A stretch of DNA of 64,000 bases from Verticillium longisporum (taxonomy: Eukaryota; Ascomycota; Sordariomycetes; Glomerellales; Plectosphaerellaceae): NCBI GenBank assembly GCA_019188255.1, contig JAETXT010000006.1, positions 3,906,001 to 3,970,000 of the forward strand, written 5' to 3'. Positions 22,453 through 33,559 of this stretch are shown in pieces (position 1 is the stretch's first letter; every line of letters starts with the position of its first letter). Under the pieces are notes generated by a model. The model was not told where the DNA came from and ran no database searches. It saw nothing but the letters and a program-made list of their open reading frames with translations. A program made the translations under genes and the position numbers.

Positions 22453-25400
22453 GAGTAATCTATTTAGCTAAATAAACCTATAATATAAACTACCTCTATA
22501 TACGAATAAATATAAGAGGAAGATAGGTAAGTACGCTATTAGATAATAGCGCTTAGGGTAATTATATAAGCCCTGAATATATTAATAAGAACTATATTAG
22601 CTAGAAATATAAGGAGGAACCTTATTAGCTTAATATAATAGAAGGATAAGCGGTCTTATATAGAGGAGGAATCGTAAATACGGAGACTACGCCCTTCTAA
22701 GTATTTATTTCTCACTAACCTAGCTATATAACCTTCGATATTATTAATATAAAAAGAAAATAAATTATCCTAAGTATCCTATAGCTTAGAGAATAGAACC
22801 CTTAAATTAATTAGATAGCTAGCTACGTTTAATAGAGTATATTAGCCCCTAAGGAAAGACCTATAAATAGTCTCTTAAGCGACCTCTAATTAGCCCTTAT
22901 AAATAGGGATAATTTAAAGGAGATAACCCTAGAAGAGCTTATAATAGAATAATAAGAAAGACTATAAAACGTACCTAAGGAATACTAGAAATACGAAAAA
23001 ATCTTTAAGGAAGAAGTCGATATAGTATTACTTAAGTATATATACTACGATTACGAAATCCTAATTAAAGAAGGGGAGAGCCCCTAATTTAATAAGATCT
23101 ATAGATTAAACCCTTAATAGATAGATATTCTCGATAAGTATTTTAAAGAGAACCTTAGAAAAGGATATATCCGATTATCGATATCTTTAATAGGATATTT
23201 AATTCTCTTTATATTAAAGAAGAATAATAAGGAAAGATTATATATCGATTATAGATAATTAAACGATATTACTATTAAGAATTACTATTTATTACCTCTA
23301 ATATTAGAACTTAGGGATATATTAATAGGAGCTAATTAGTTTATAGTACTCGATCTTAAAGGAGTATATAACCTTATCCGTATTAAGGATAGAGAAGAAT
23401 AGAAAATAGTATTCCGAATATAATAAGCATATTATAAGTATTTAATTATATTATTCGGATTAATTAATACCCCTATAACCTTCTAAAATATAATTAACGA
23501 TATATTATAAGAATTCCTAAACGTCTTCGTAGTAATATACCTCGATAATATTCTAATCTTCTCGAAGATAATAGAAGAATATAAGGGATACGTCTACCAG
23601 GTCCTTATACGACTATACTAGTACGAGCTATTAATAGAGCCGGAAAAGGCTAAATTCTATATATAGGAAGTAGATTTCCTAAAGTATACGATTACTTTAG
23701 GAGAAATTAAAATAGAAAAATCTAAAGTAGTAGCTATTAGGGAATAGCCTATATTAAAGAACGTTAAGGACGTTAAAGTATTCCTTAGTTTTATTAACTT
23801 CTATTAACGATTCCTAAAAGGATATAATAAGACTATTAATCCTTTAATAAGCTTTACGGTTAAGGAAATAGAGTTTATATAGAATAAACCCTAAGAAAAG
23901 GTATTTCGCTAAATTATCGATATTATCCTTAGCGAATTAGTCCTCTAAATAATAGACTTTAAAAAACCTATAAAAATCGAGATAGATACCTCCGATTTCG
24001 CTATTAGAGGATAATTAGGATAGAGGGACGACTAAGGACGCTTATACTTAGTAGCGTTCTTCTTAAAGAAGCTATATAGACTAGAGCTTAATTATTAAAT
24101 ATATAATAAAGAATTTATAATAATTATCGAAGCTTTTAAAAAATAGAGAATATATCTCTCTAGAATATAATATAAAATTAAAGTCTATATTAATTATAAG
24201 AATCTTATATATTTTATAATAAATAAAGACCTTAATAAACGCTAGATTAGATAAGCGGAATTCCTCTTAGAGTTTAACTTTACTATTATCTACTATAAAG
24301 GATCCGAGAATAATAAAATAGATATCTTAAATAAATACTTAGACTACGAATAAATTATACCCCTAAATAATAATATAATCCTCGTAAATAATAAAGAAGG
24401 AAATCTAATCCTATACTATTATACCTTAATAATTACTATATAAATAAAACCTACTAAGCTACCTAAGAGTACTATAGAGCTTATCGAATAAGTCTACGGG
24501 GCTAAGGCCTATAGATACTAAGGAGTAACGAAAATATTCGCTTAACTTAGAAAATATTACGACTTTAAAGGAACTAGATAGGACGTTATAGTAATAATCC
24601 GTAACTATAACCTCTATAAGAAAAGTAAAATAAAGAGATATAGGCCCTATAGAGAACTTAAAGTACTATTAATACTAACTATAGCCTAGGAGTTAGTCTT
24701 ATTAGACTTTATTATTAGCCTATTATTATCGAAGGAACCCTTAATTAGGACCTCTTATAATAATATTTTAGTAATTATCGACTAATTTACTAAATACTCC
24801 TACTTTCTCCTATATAAAGCTATAAGAATAGTAGAAGACCTCGCTTATATATTCTTTAAGAATATTATAAAATAATACGGACTCCTAAAAGAATTAATAT
24901 TAGATAGAGATAAGCTTTTTATTAATAATTTCTAGAAATTACTTATCGCTTAATTTAGAGCTAAATATAAACTATTTATAGCTTTTTACTTGTAAATAGA
25001 TAGATAAATAGAAAGAATAAATTAGACTCTAGAGTAATACCTTTAGTATTATATTAACTATTAATAAGATAACTAAGTTATATTACTACTTATTATATAT
25101 AATTCGTATATAATAGCTTACTAAGCGAGTTAATAAAGGAATTACCCTTCTATATTAATTACGGGTATAACTTAATAGCTTATATAGAACGCTATAAAGT
25201 ACTAGATATATTAAAAGCGATTAATATTATAATTAATATCCGTAAAATCTAGGAATAAATTAAGCTCGACCTTAAGCTTATATATACTAGAATAACTATA
25301 TACGCTAATAAGATAAGGATAAAGGGACTATCCTTATAAGAGGGAGATAATATCTACTTTATCCGCTAAAATATTAAAACTAAACGATTAAATAATAAAT

Positions 25401-25720
25401 TAGATTTTAAGAAATTAGGATTATTTAAAATTCTTAAGAAACTCTTAAATATTAATTATTACCTCTTATTATTAGAGAATATAAAGATTTACCCCGTTTT
25501 TTATATTATATTATTAGAGCTAATATTATATAATATACTATTTAAAATAAATATAGAAATCGAAAATACTAATAAATATAAAATCGAAAGAATCCTCGAT
25601 TATAGAAAGATAAGTAAATAAGAAGAATACTTAATTAAATAGAAGAATTATAAATATAAAGAAAATATATAGGAATTAATTAAGAACTTAAACTACCCGT
25701 AATTACTCTAAGAATATTAT
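22453..25720 (+). pseudogene. E2 pol remnant (protease to chromodomain)
   Basis: The protease catalytic Asp is at 22542-22544 (LLDNSA; family Asp-Ser/Thr-Gly). The RT core reads Tyr-Leu-Asp-Asn at 23538-23549 in place of Tyr-Leu-Asp-Asp, followed by ILIFSKIIEEYKG. RNase H and integrase follow to about 25370. The chromodomain is at 25576-25710, with KIERILDYRK, the two Trp positions as TAG, and a LIKNLNY end. Stops are almost all at former Gln and Trp codons. Chromodomains of this kind direct integration to methylated-histone heterochromatin, in keeping with the nesting seen here. Confidence 0.85.
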
Positions 25721-26345
25721 CGCCTAGTATAGGACTAAGGTCGGAAACTTCCTCCTTAAAGCTTAATAAAGATTAATCTATAATGCTACTAGTACCTTAC
25801 TCCTAAAGGTCCTATACTACGTTAGCCTCTTAAGCCTCGAGGCTTAGGTTATCCCCGCTTAGAGGAAGGACGCTATCCTCCTTATCTAATTAATAAATCT
25901 TATAAGTAAATAACTCTTCCCTATAAGCCTTCGCCGTTTTCTATATCTTATAAAGACGGGATAAACGACCTAAAGCTATCGCTAACTTCGTTTAAAGTAC
26001 CTCTAATTCTATTTTAATATCCTTAATCTTAGCTTCTTATTTCTTCTACTCTATAAGAGCCTTTTCTATTAAACGATTATTAGAAAATAGGACTATAACC
26101 CTATTAAGGATTAACTTATACGTAGAAACTATATTTATATTATTATAGGAGCGACTATAATAGATATACTCCTTATAGCGAGAAGAATTAAGGGCGGTCT
26201 TATAGACGAGATATTACTTAAAGTACCCTATATAAGGTATCTTAATTTCGCCCTTAGAATTAATTAAAGTAGCGAACGCCTTTCTTTAATCGGTTTTAAT
26301 AGATAAACGTTTTATAATACGATTTAATATTTTATTATAGTTAAT
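25700..26345 (-). pseudogene. E2 antisense gene downstream of pol (coiled-coil protein)
   Basis: The minus strand between pol and the 3' LTR, antisense to pol, holds a frame of about 200 codons interrupted only by TAA/TAG. A probable start is ATA (former ATG) near 26345. It reads LNRIIKRLSIKTD, then SSRYKEYIYYSRS (Tyr residues that may be former Cys), then a heptad-rich stretch including IKDIKIELEVL and LAIALGRLSRLYKI, and an acidic end with DKEDSVLPLSGDN. It occupies the same position and strand as the E3 antisense gene and has a similar layout, but the residues are different. Function unknown. Confidence 0.62.
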
Positions 26346-26430
26346 AAAGATAATAAGAGAAGAACTATTATAGGTAGCTAGGACTTATTATTTATAGCTA
26401 CTAGGATATCGGCTTAGAGGAGGAGTATTA

Positions 26431-26907
26431 TATAATAATTAAGGAAGTAGGGCGGCTACGAATCGACGACCCTATAATTAAGGAGCGTAATAAGATAAGA
26501 ATCGGGCTTATTTAGTAAATTACGTAATAGCTTACTTAGATATAAAGGGTAAGTCGTCGAGCTTATTAAGGACGCTATAATAAGCTAGGGAATAGCTTAT
26601 AGGATAATATACTATAATCCTAATATTATAGATTATTAATAACTAACTAGTAAGCTATCTAATATAAGCTTATTACTTAATATAATAAGGATAGGATAGT
26701 AAGTATATAAGGACGGATATTCTAGACTTATAGATATATTCTTTCTTACGATAGTAATTAATCTAAGTCTTACCTTATATTCATTATAACGAGTACGTAA
26801 CGCCTTACGATACTATATCGTCTTAGAGTTATAACCTAAGCTTCTATAAACAGTAACCCTAACCCTCTAATAGTGTTCCCCCTTTCGGAAGCTACCAGGT
26901 CGTAATA
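26431..26907 (+). repeat. E2 3' LTR
   Basis: 477 bp, begins tataataattaaggaag and ends ccaggtcgtaata, directly followed by gaagg. Its first half is more mutated than the 5' LTR, and its last half (for example acgatagtaatta and cagtaaccc) is less mutated. Confidence 0.92.
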
Positions 26908-28540
26908 GAAGGTAACTCTATCTAGACTATTATTAAGACTATTATCCTTATCGAAGTCTTCTTTAATAATATATATTATTATTAGCTATCTAGTATCTAA
27001 TAGAGCTAAATCTCTTTAAAGTAGTTTAGCTTTATCTTAAGCGTTTTTAATAAATAAATTAATAGTAATATTTAGGTTTAATTTAAATAGGTATATTATT
27101 AGATTACTATTAATCTTAAAGTAAGCTTAGTTTAGCTATATTAATAGATTATTTATTCCTATAATATTATATAATCGGATTATATTTTATATAAATTTCT
27201 ATAAATCCCTACTTATATAGATATCCTATCTAATATATTAATAAGTATTTAATAGTTTAGTAGCTTTTATAGAATTTAGGGCGAATTAGTATCTAAGGAG
27301 TCGCTTCTATATATTAAATCTAGTACGAAGTCTTTATTTTTCGTCTTTTATTAATATAATATATTATACCTTAGCTAAGCTTAATAATAGTTATAGTAGA
27401 CTATATACTACTATAGCCTATCTCTTAAATATATTAGCTTAATTATTTATAGAATCTAGAAATATATCTATATCTATTTAGTATACGTCTTAGCTAATAA
27501 TATAGATTAAAGAGTTCTTATTTTTACTAGAATCTAGTTTATAGTCTAAGTAGAAATACCTATATATTAATATTTTCTAATTATTAGAACTTAGTCCCTA
27601 GTTTATATTATTAACTTAGATTTATATTTATAGGATCTCTATTATAATAGCTAATTATTATTAAGTAGTTATAGGCATAGAGCTTATTTAATTCTATTCT
27701 ATTATAGCTAATTATTTAATTAATAGAGATAATAAATCTTATCCGATAAATAGGGATAATAATTCCTATCCGATTAATAGGGATAGCGATTACGATATTA
27801 TAGTATCCTCTATTATAGGAATAGGGTTTATCTTTACGGAATATTTCCTAATAATAATCCTACCCTCGATTTCCTTAGCTTACTTAAAGATTACTATCTA
27901 GTATCGGTCTTTAGCGTCTATTTCCTAGAATATAGCTTTATTATTATTTAGATTCTTCTATTAATTAATTAGTTTAGCGTATTATACTCGTAATATCCTC
28001 GCTATCCGCGAGAAAGCTATCTTAATTTAATAATAATCTATTACTTACTCTAGTGGATATTAGTATATACTTTATAATAACGATAACGAAGCTAATATAA
28101 CTCTATAGCTTATAAGTATAAATTACTATTCTTAAGGAATAAAGGAGAGCTTACCGAATACTAAGACTATAGATAAGTCTATTAGAAATACTTTAATAGC
28201 TTAGTCTTAATAGTCCTTAGCCTAGTAATATAGCTAGTATACTTTAACTATCGTTGTATCCGATATATATAAGTTCTAAGTAAGGAGGACTTAAATCTAA
28301 TAGTATAGGGGAGATAAAACTTAATAGACTTAATATAGACTTAATAGAGACTTAATAATAGTAGGCTAGGAGGGGTCGTTAATCTTATAGTTAGTATCGT
28401 TAGTCTTATAGTTAGTATCTTTAGACTCCTATCTCTTCGTTAATCTAATAATAGATAGACGTCTACTAATAATAGTCTATTATCTTTAATAGAAATTTTA
28501 GGATTATATAATAGAGTAAACGGAGTCTAGTTACTACTAT

Positions 28541-28722
28541 TATTAGGACCTTATATTAGGGGTACGTTTAGGATAGTAAAAAGAGTTAAGGTCTCTAACT
28601 AAAGCTATCTAGGCTACGGCCCTTATAAATAGAGTAGGGTACTCCGACCTAGGACTCTGGCGGAGTCTAATTCCGCTAGGAGCCCTGGGCTAGAGCACCT
28701 TCCACTAGAGGTGCCTCTAATA
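28541..28722 (-). repeat. E1 5' LTR (right)
   Basis: 182 bp, begins tattaggaccttatatt and ends gtgcctctaata, followed by the target duplication taact at 28723-28727. Differences from the left LTR are transitions and nearly all read TA here where the left copy has CA or TG. Confidence 0.92.
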
Positions 28723-29169
28723 TAACTTATTCCTAGATAGGCTTCTAGGGTACGATATAAGCGTTATTTTATATATAATATATTATATTTATAGTAAATA
28801 TTTAAAGATATTATTTCTATAAGCTAGATATTAAATAGATTAATTAAGATATTATAATAAAAGCTATAAAGATTTATAATATAAGAGTACTTTATTTATA
28901 TAAAAGGAGTTAAGTTATTAATAAGCGATATATTAATAATAGAAAGTATAATAAAGTAATAGAAGTTTTAATTAATACGCTAAATCCCTAGGAAAGAGAT
29001 ATTAACTTTAAATCTTTATTATATTATCCTTATAGCTCTTTAAAATCTATTAGAAATTATATATAATATTTTAAAGTAGCTCTATATATTAAGGAGGTTA
29101 TATTTATATATTTATTAATTATAGATAAAGATATATAACTTTAAAAAACTCTAAGGAGTTAAGTATTTA
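28723..29169. other. RIP-mutated flank between E1 and E4, unassigned
   Basis: It starts with the E1 target duplication taact and holds about 440 bp of AT-rich sequence. A plus-strand frame around 28900-29100 is moderately open, but I cannot name it. It must be the continuation of 4941-5206 once E1 is removed, and the insertion site of E4. Confidence 0.4.
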
Positions 29170-29364
29170 TATAAAGATATTAAGCTAAAGGCCTAGATTA
29201 AAGAAAGTAAATAGATTAGCGAATAATTAATAAGCTATTATATTAACTTTAATTTATTAAGGTATTAAATATAGCCTTAACTTCTCCTTTAAACTTAAGC
29301 TTATTATTAAAATATTAATAATAATATTAATAAAGGTTAAGTTCTTAATATCTAATTCCTTATA
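29170..29364 (-). repeat. E4 3' LTR
   Basis: 195 bp, begins tataaagatattaagc and ends ctaattccttata; it belongs to the 197-bp LTR family seen nine more times in this window. Heavily mutated. Possible target duplication attta at 29165-29169, with its partner outside the window. Confidence 0.85.
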
Positions 29365-29384
29365 TTATTTCCCCTCTTAGAGGT

Positions 29385-29581
29385 TATAAGGAGTTAGATA
29401 TTAGGAACCTAACCCCTATTTATATTATCGTAGATACTTTAGCGATAAGCCTAAGTTTAAAAAGAGAAATCGAGGCTATACTCGATAGCCTTAATAAATT
29501 AAAATTAATAAAATAGCTTACCGATTATTCGCTAATTTAATTACTTTCCTTAATCTAGGCCCCTAGCTTAATACTTTTATA
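29385..29581 (+). repeat. E5 5' LTR
   Basis: 197 bp, begins tataaggagttagatatt and ends taatacttttata. Same family as the LTRs of E4 and E6-E9, in plus orientation. It lies 20 bp to the right of the E4 LTR, which is in the opposite orientation. Confidence 0.9.
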
Positions 29582-31356
29582 TTCTTTAATTTCTATAATT
29601 TATAATTAGATTAAGCTAAGTAATAGATTAATTAAAGTATATTGGAACTTAAAAGCGAACCGTTTATTATAATAGATATTACTCTAAAGATAAATTAATA
29701 AGAATATTATTAAAGTCGTTAAGGGGTAGCTATAATAGGAAGGTTACGCTTAAACTAGGATCTTCTCTAGAAATTTATTATTAAAATATTAATAAATAAA
29801 CGATTTAAGTTAAATTATAAATATAAGTCCTTTAAGCTTTAATCTATAAGCTTTATAAATAAAAATATAAAAATAACTTCTTAATTTAATATCTTATTAA
29901 ATATACCTTTATTATAAAGAATTATAATAAATTATTTATTTATAATTATAAAATACTTAAAGAGGATATTATTATTACTTAAATCGATAATTAGCTTATT
30001 ATAATTAAGGCTAAGAATATTTTCTAATTTAATATAAATATAGCTTAAATTATAGAATAATTAATAATAAAACTATTTATATTTTATAAATAATATAGCG
30101 AAATTATATTTAGAACTTTAAAATAATTTATAAAGAGGATTTTAATAAAGATAATATAAATATCTATTAAAAAGATTTCTAAAGCTTTATAAAATAAGAA
30201 TATTTATTAAAGGATTTATAAAACTTAGTTTATTAAGAGTAATTATATTTACTTTATTTTTAAGGAAATAAGGATATCTCCTTTTTTATTTTCTTTAATT
30301 ATTAAGAAAATATCTATTAATTATTTAGTAAAAATATAAATTATAATAAAGAATATACTTTTAAATATTTCTAATAATTCCTTTATTTTATAAAGGATAA
30401 ATTAATAGAATATTATATTCTTATTAAGGATATTAAAATAATTATATATAAAGCTTAATAAATATAGGATATTAATAAATTATAGAATAAATAATAAGAA
30501 AATAAGAAACGAATTTATTCTTAATTAGCTTAGGGCGAATCTTATAATATTACTTTTAATTATAAAGCTATAAAGAGAGAAGCCCTATAAAATTAATCGT
30601 TAATAAAGCGAGGTTATTCCTTTTATTATAATAGAAATATTATATTAAAATAAGCGAGAAACTTAACCCCTTATTTTATAAGAATATTATTAAATAGCTA
30701 AAATACTACCTTTATAATACTATTTAATATATACTTTTATTATAATAAGCTAAAGTATAAAATATAGAACTATATTTAGCTTAAATTATAAAGGCTAAAG
30801 GCTATAATTATTAATATTTAATTATTTAAGTTTAAGGGTATCTAGATAATAGAATTCTTAGAAAACGATTTAATATAGGTTTTAACCTAAAAAGTATTAT
30901 ATTAAAAATTATAGGAATTATAAGGGTTAGAGTCTTATAATTACTCTAGTAGCTTAAATAAAAGCTAAACTATAATAGTATATATATTATAAAATAGAGA
31001 AAAGTCGTAGCTATAGAATAGTATAATTTTTATATTATTCTATAGAGCCGTTCTATAGTAATAAGCATTTAAGTTCTCTTATACCTTATTAGCTAGAGCT
31101 TAAAATCCGACTCTACTTCCCCCGTAGGTCTAGAGGTAGTCTAAGCGCCTTATCTATACATAGCTACTAAGGGTTAGTCTATTATATATAGAGGGCACCC
31201 CCTAGACCTATTTTTCAGGTTTTTAGATATTAATAATTATCTAATTCTAATTATACTTATAAGTCCCCCTTATATAGTAATTCCTATCTAATTTATATAT
31301 TCTTAATTATTAGGAATAGATACCTTCTAAGATACGCCTTACTCCTATTAGGATTA

Positions 31357-31553
31357 TATAAAGGTATAGGGCTAAGGGCCTGGATTAAGGAAAGTAATTA
31401 GATTAATGAATAATCGATAAGCTATTATATTAACTTTAACTTATCGAGGCTATCGAGTATAGCCTCGACTTCTCTTTTTAAACTAGGGCTTATCGCTAAA
31501 GTATCTACGATAATATAAATAGGGGTTAAGTTCCTAACGTCTAACTCCTTATA
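31357..31553 (-). repeat. E6 3' LTR (left)
   Basis: 197 bp, begins tataaaggtatagggc and ends ctaactccttata. Preceded by gatta. Confidence 0.93.
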
Positions 31554-31989
31554 TTACCTCCCCTCCTAGAGGTCTAGTCCCTAGAACTCGTAATACCTTC
31601 ATTAATACATCTTAGTACTTTAATATATTACTTCTTAGGCCTTATTCCCTAATATAGCTATAATATAGAGCTAGGTTAGATACGTTATAGAAATTATAAT
31701 AATAGTAATACTAATAGTAGCTTAGAAGTAAGTAATAATATAGAATAGTCCTTATTACTAATTCATAAATAATAGTTCATTATATTTATCTTATAAAGTT
31801 CTCTCTATTACGTTTATAATTCTCTTAGATCTCGCTATCCTTAGCTTCTTTTAATAATCGATATTCCTATAACTTATCGTATTCTTATTTTATCTATTTA
31901 ATCCTATATTTATCCTTAAATATCCTAATTATTCTATTTAATTATTATAATATTAGATATTACTTTTTATTTTAATAAAATATATTTAT

Positions 31990-33407
31990 ATAATCCTTAA
32001 TTAGCTTAGGCCTATAATCGCTAGCTTCTTAATATTAAGGCTAGGAACCCCTTATATAAATACTATTTCGGTAAACTCGCTTTATAGCTAAATATCGAAT
32101 ATATAATTAGACGTTCTAATATTAAGTATATTATTTATAAATTTAATAAAAGCGTTTATTTTATTATAAGTTTATTAAATATTTTAGCTATATTAGCTAA
32201 TAATTATAGATCTTTAAGCCTCTTTATAGAATTATTTAATTTATTTAATAAGAAATCTATAATTAAATATATATTAATAAGGGTATAACCCTATATAACT
32301 ATTTATCGAAATAATATATTTATTATTTCTCCTATTTTATTAAAATAATTAAATATTTTAAGAAAATATCGGAAATTATTATCGATTTAGCTAATAATAG
32401 CTATTTCTATAATATTATAAATTATATTTAAACTTTTAAATTCCTTTTAATTAATTATATAATATTTATTTATTAAGATATCCTCGATATATTTATTATT
32501 ATCTTTCTAGCTTCGTTAATCTATAAATTTCCTAGCCCTTTATTTTATATCTTTTTATTAATTAAGTCTTCTTTAATAAGTTTAGCCTCTAAGCTATAAG
32601 GCCCTCGAAGAAGCTATTATTATTTATTAACTTAAATATATTATTTATTATTAAGAGGCTAATACTTTCGAGCTTACTTTATTCTATTTATATATCGATT
32701 TATATAATTACCCTTTAAATAGCGAAAACGCTATTAAATTAGTTTATAGCTACCCCGAATTTCCTATTAACCTTAAGCTTATCGATCTATTAATAGATAC
32801 CCTTAATAGCGATAATCCTATTCGCTTACGCCTTTAAAGCGCTTATTACCTAAGCTATACCTTTATTAGCTAATCGTCCTTTTATATATTAAAGAATATT
32901 AATATTATTATAACCTCTATTATAAATAAGAAAGAGAATACTATTATTAAGAAAGAAATAATAGCTATAAAGAAGAAAGAGATAGAGGAGTATAAAATAA
33001 TAGAGAAAGCTATTAAGCTTATAGCTATTAAGGAGAAGAAAGTAGCTAATATTAAGGCTTATATTTATAAAGCTTAAAAGGAGCTCTATTATATCGTTAA
33101 TAATTCTAAGGCCTTTAAGGAAGTACTTATAGCTTAAACTCCTACTTCTAAGGCTATTATTACTTTAAAGGGGTTAGCTAAACGCTCTATTTTAGCTCTA
33201 GCTTTTAGCCGTTTAGCGAAGAGAATTTAATCGATTCCTTAGAAAGCTATATAAGTTTTTAATAATAATAATAAAAGTAATAATAATAATAATAATAAGA
33301 GTATTAATAAATTAATTATTAAGGGATTAATTAAAATAGATAACTTAAAATAATATATCCTTTATTTAAATAAAGATAAAAGGGAATTAATATCTTAATA
33401 ATAATAG
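31990..33407 (+). pseudogene. E6 antisense gene downstream of pol (about 470 codons)
   Basis: On the plus strand, opposite to pol, one single frame (codons starting at multiples of three, e.g. 32037, 32601, 32874) stays in register from about 31990 to 33407, with roughly 22 stops, all TAA or TAG. Protein-like stretches: KARNPLYKYYFGKLAL, FIELFNLFNKK, EANTFELTLFYLYIDLYN, YPEFPINLKLIDLLIDTLN, then a Lys/Glu-rich, probably coiled-coil part KKKEIEEYKIIEKAIKL and IKEKKVANIKAYIYKA, and near the end an Asn-rich run. The same frame is seen in E9 (50090-51510) with matching stops. I know no function. The pol-sense strand of the same region reads as unlikely hydrophobic sequence. Confidence 0.66.
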
Positions 33408-33559
33408 TTATAAAACGCTATTATATTATTTAATTAATATATTAATAGTATTATTAAAGCTTAATATTAGAATTCTATTTTTTATTTCTTTATTTTTGTT
33501 ATATAATAATTTATTAATAATTATTTTAAGATTTTAGTTATTTATTTTATCGTTTATAT

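Larger units (their letters stand above)
13140..26907 (+). mobile_element. E2: chromodomain Ty3/gypsy retrotransposon with E3 nested inside
   Basis: LTRs of 477 bp (13140-13616 and 26431-26907) are flanked by the target duplication gaagg (13135-13139, 26908-26912), placing E2 inside E1. Removing E3 and its duplicated target leaves 6.94 kb. Gene order on the plus strand is gag, protease, RT, RNase H, integrase, chromodomain, then an antisense gene before the 3' LTR. It is collinear with E3 and clearly the same family, but more heavily mutated: the gag start is ATA at 13680, and the zinc knuckle at 14529-14570 has lost more residues than in E3. The two elements have different 5' LTR halves. Confidence 0.92.
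5207..28722 (-). mobile_element. E1: Ty3/gypsy-type LTR retrotransposon with E2 nested inside
   Basis: Two 182-bp LTRs (5207-5388 and 28541-28722) are flanked by the 5-bp duplication taact (5202-5206, 28723-28727). Subtracting E2 plus its duplicated target leaves about 9.74 kb. Pol reads on the minus strand: reverse transcriptase with Tyr-Ile-Asp-Asp (Asp-Asp at 10750-10755), followed by connection/RNase H sequence such as LGLSIIIEKLIAI, and an integrase C-terminus with KVFLRLNEGYKLPGRP and a GPF-like RPFKIL near 8640-8500. The 5' LTR is therefore the right one, and gag should lie in 28540-26913 and 13139-12000. RT keeps both catalytic Asp codons but a frame change follows immediately, and stops are frequent. 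Dead by RIP. Confidence 0.88.

Noticed and set aside
28728..29169. Possible transposase frame between E1 and E4
   Set aside because: The frame is only moderately open and I could not recognise any catalytic motif.
31110..31180. tRNA-like or SINE-like box A resemblance in insertion X
   Set aside because: The match to a pol III box is short and no cloverleaf or box B could be built by eye.
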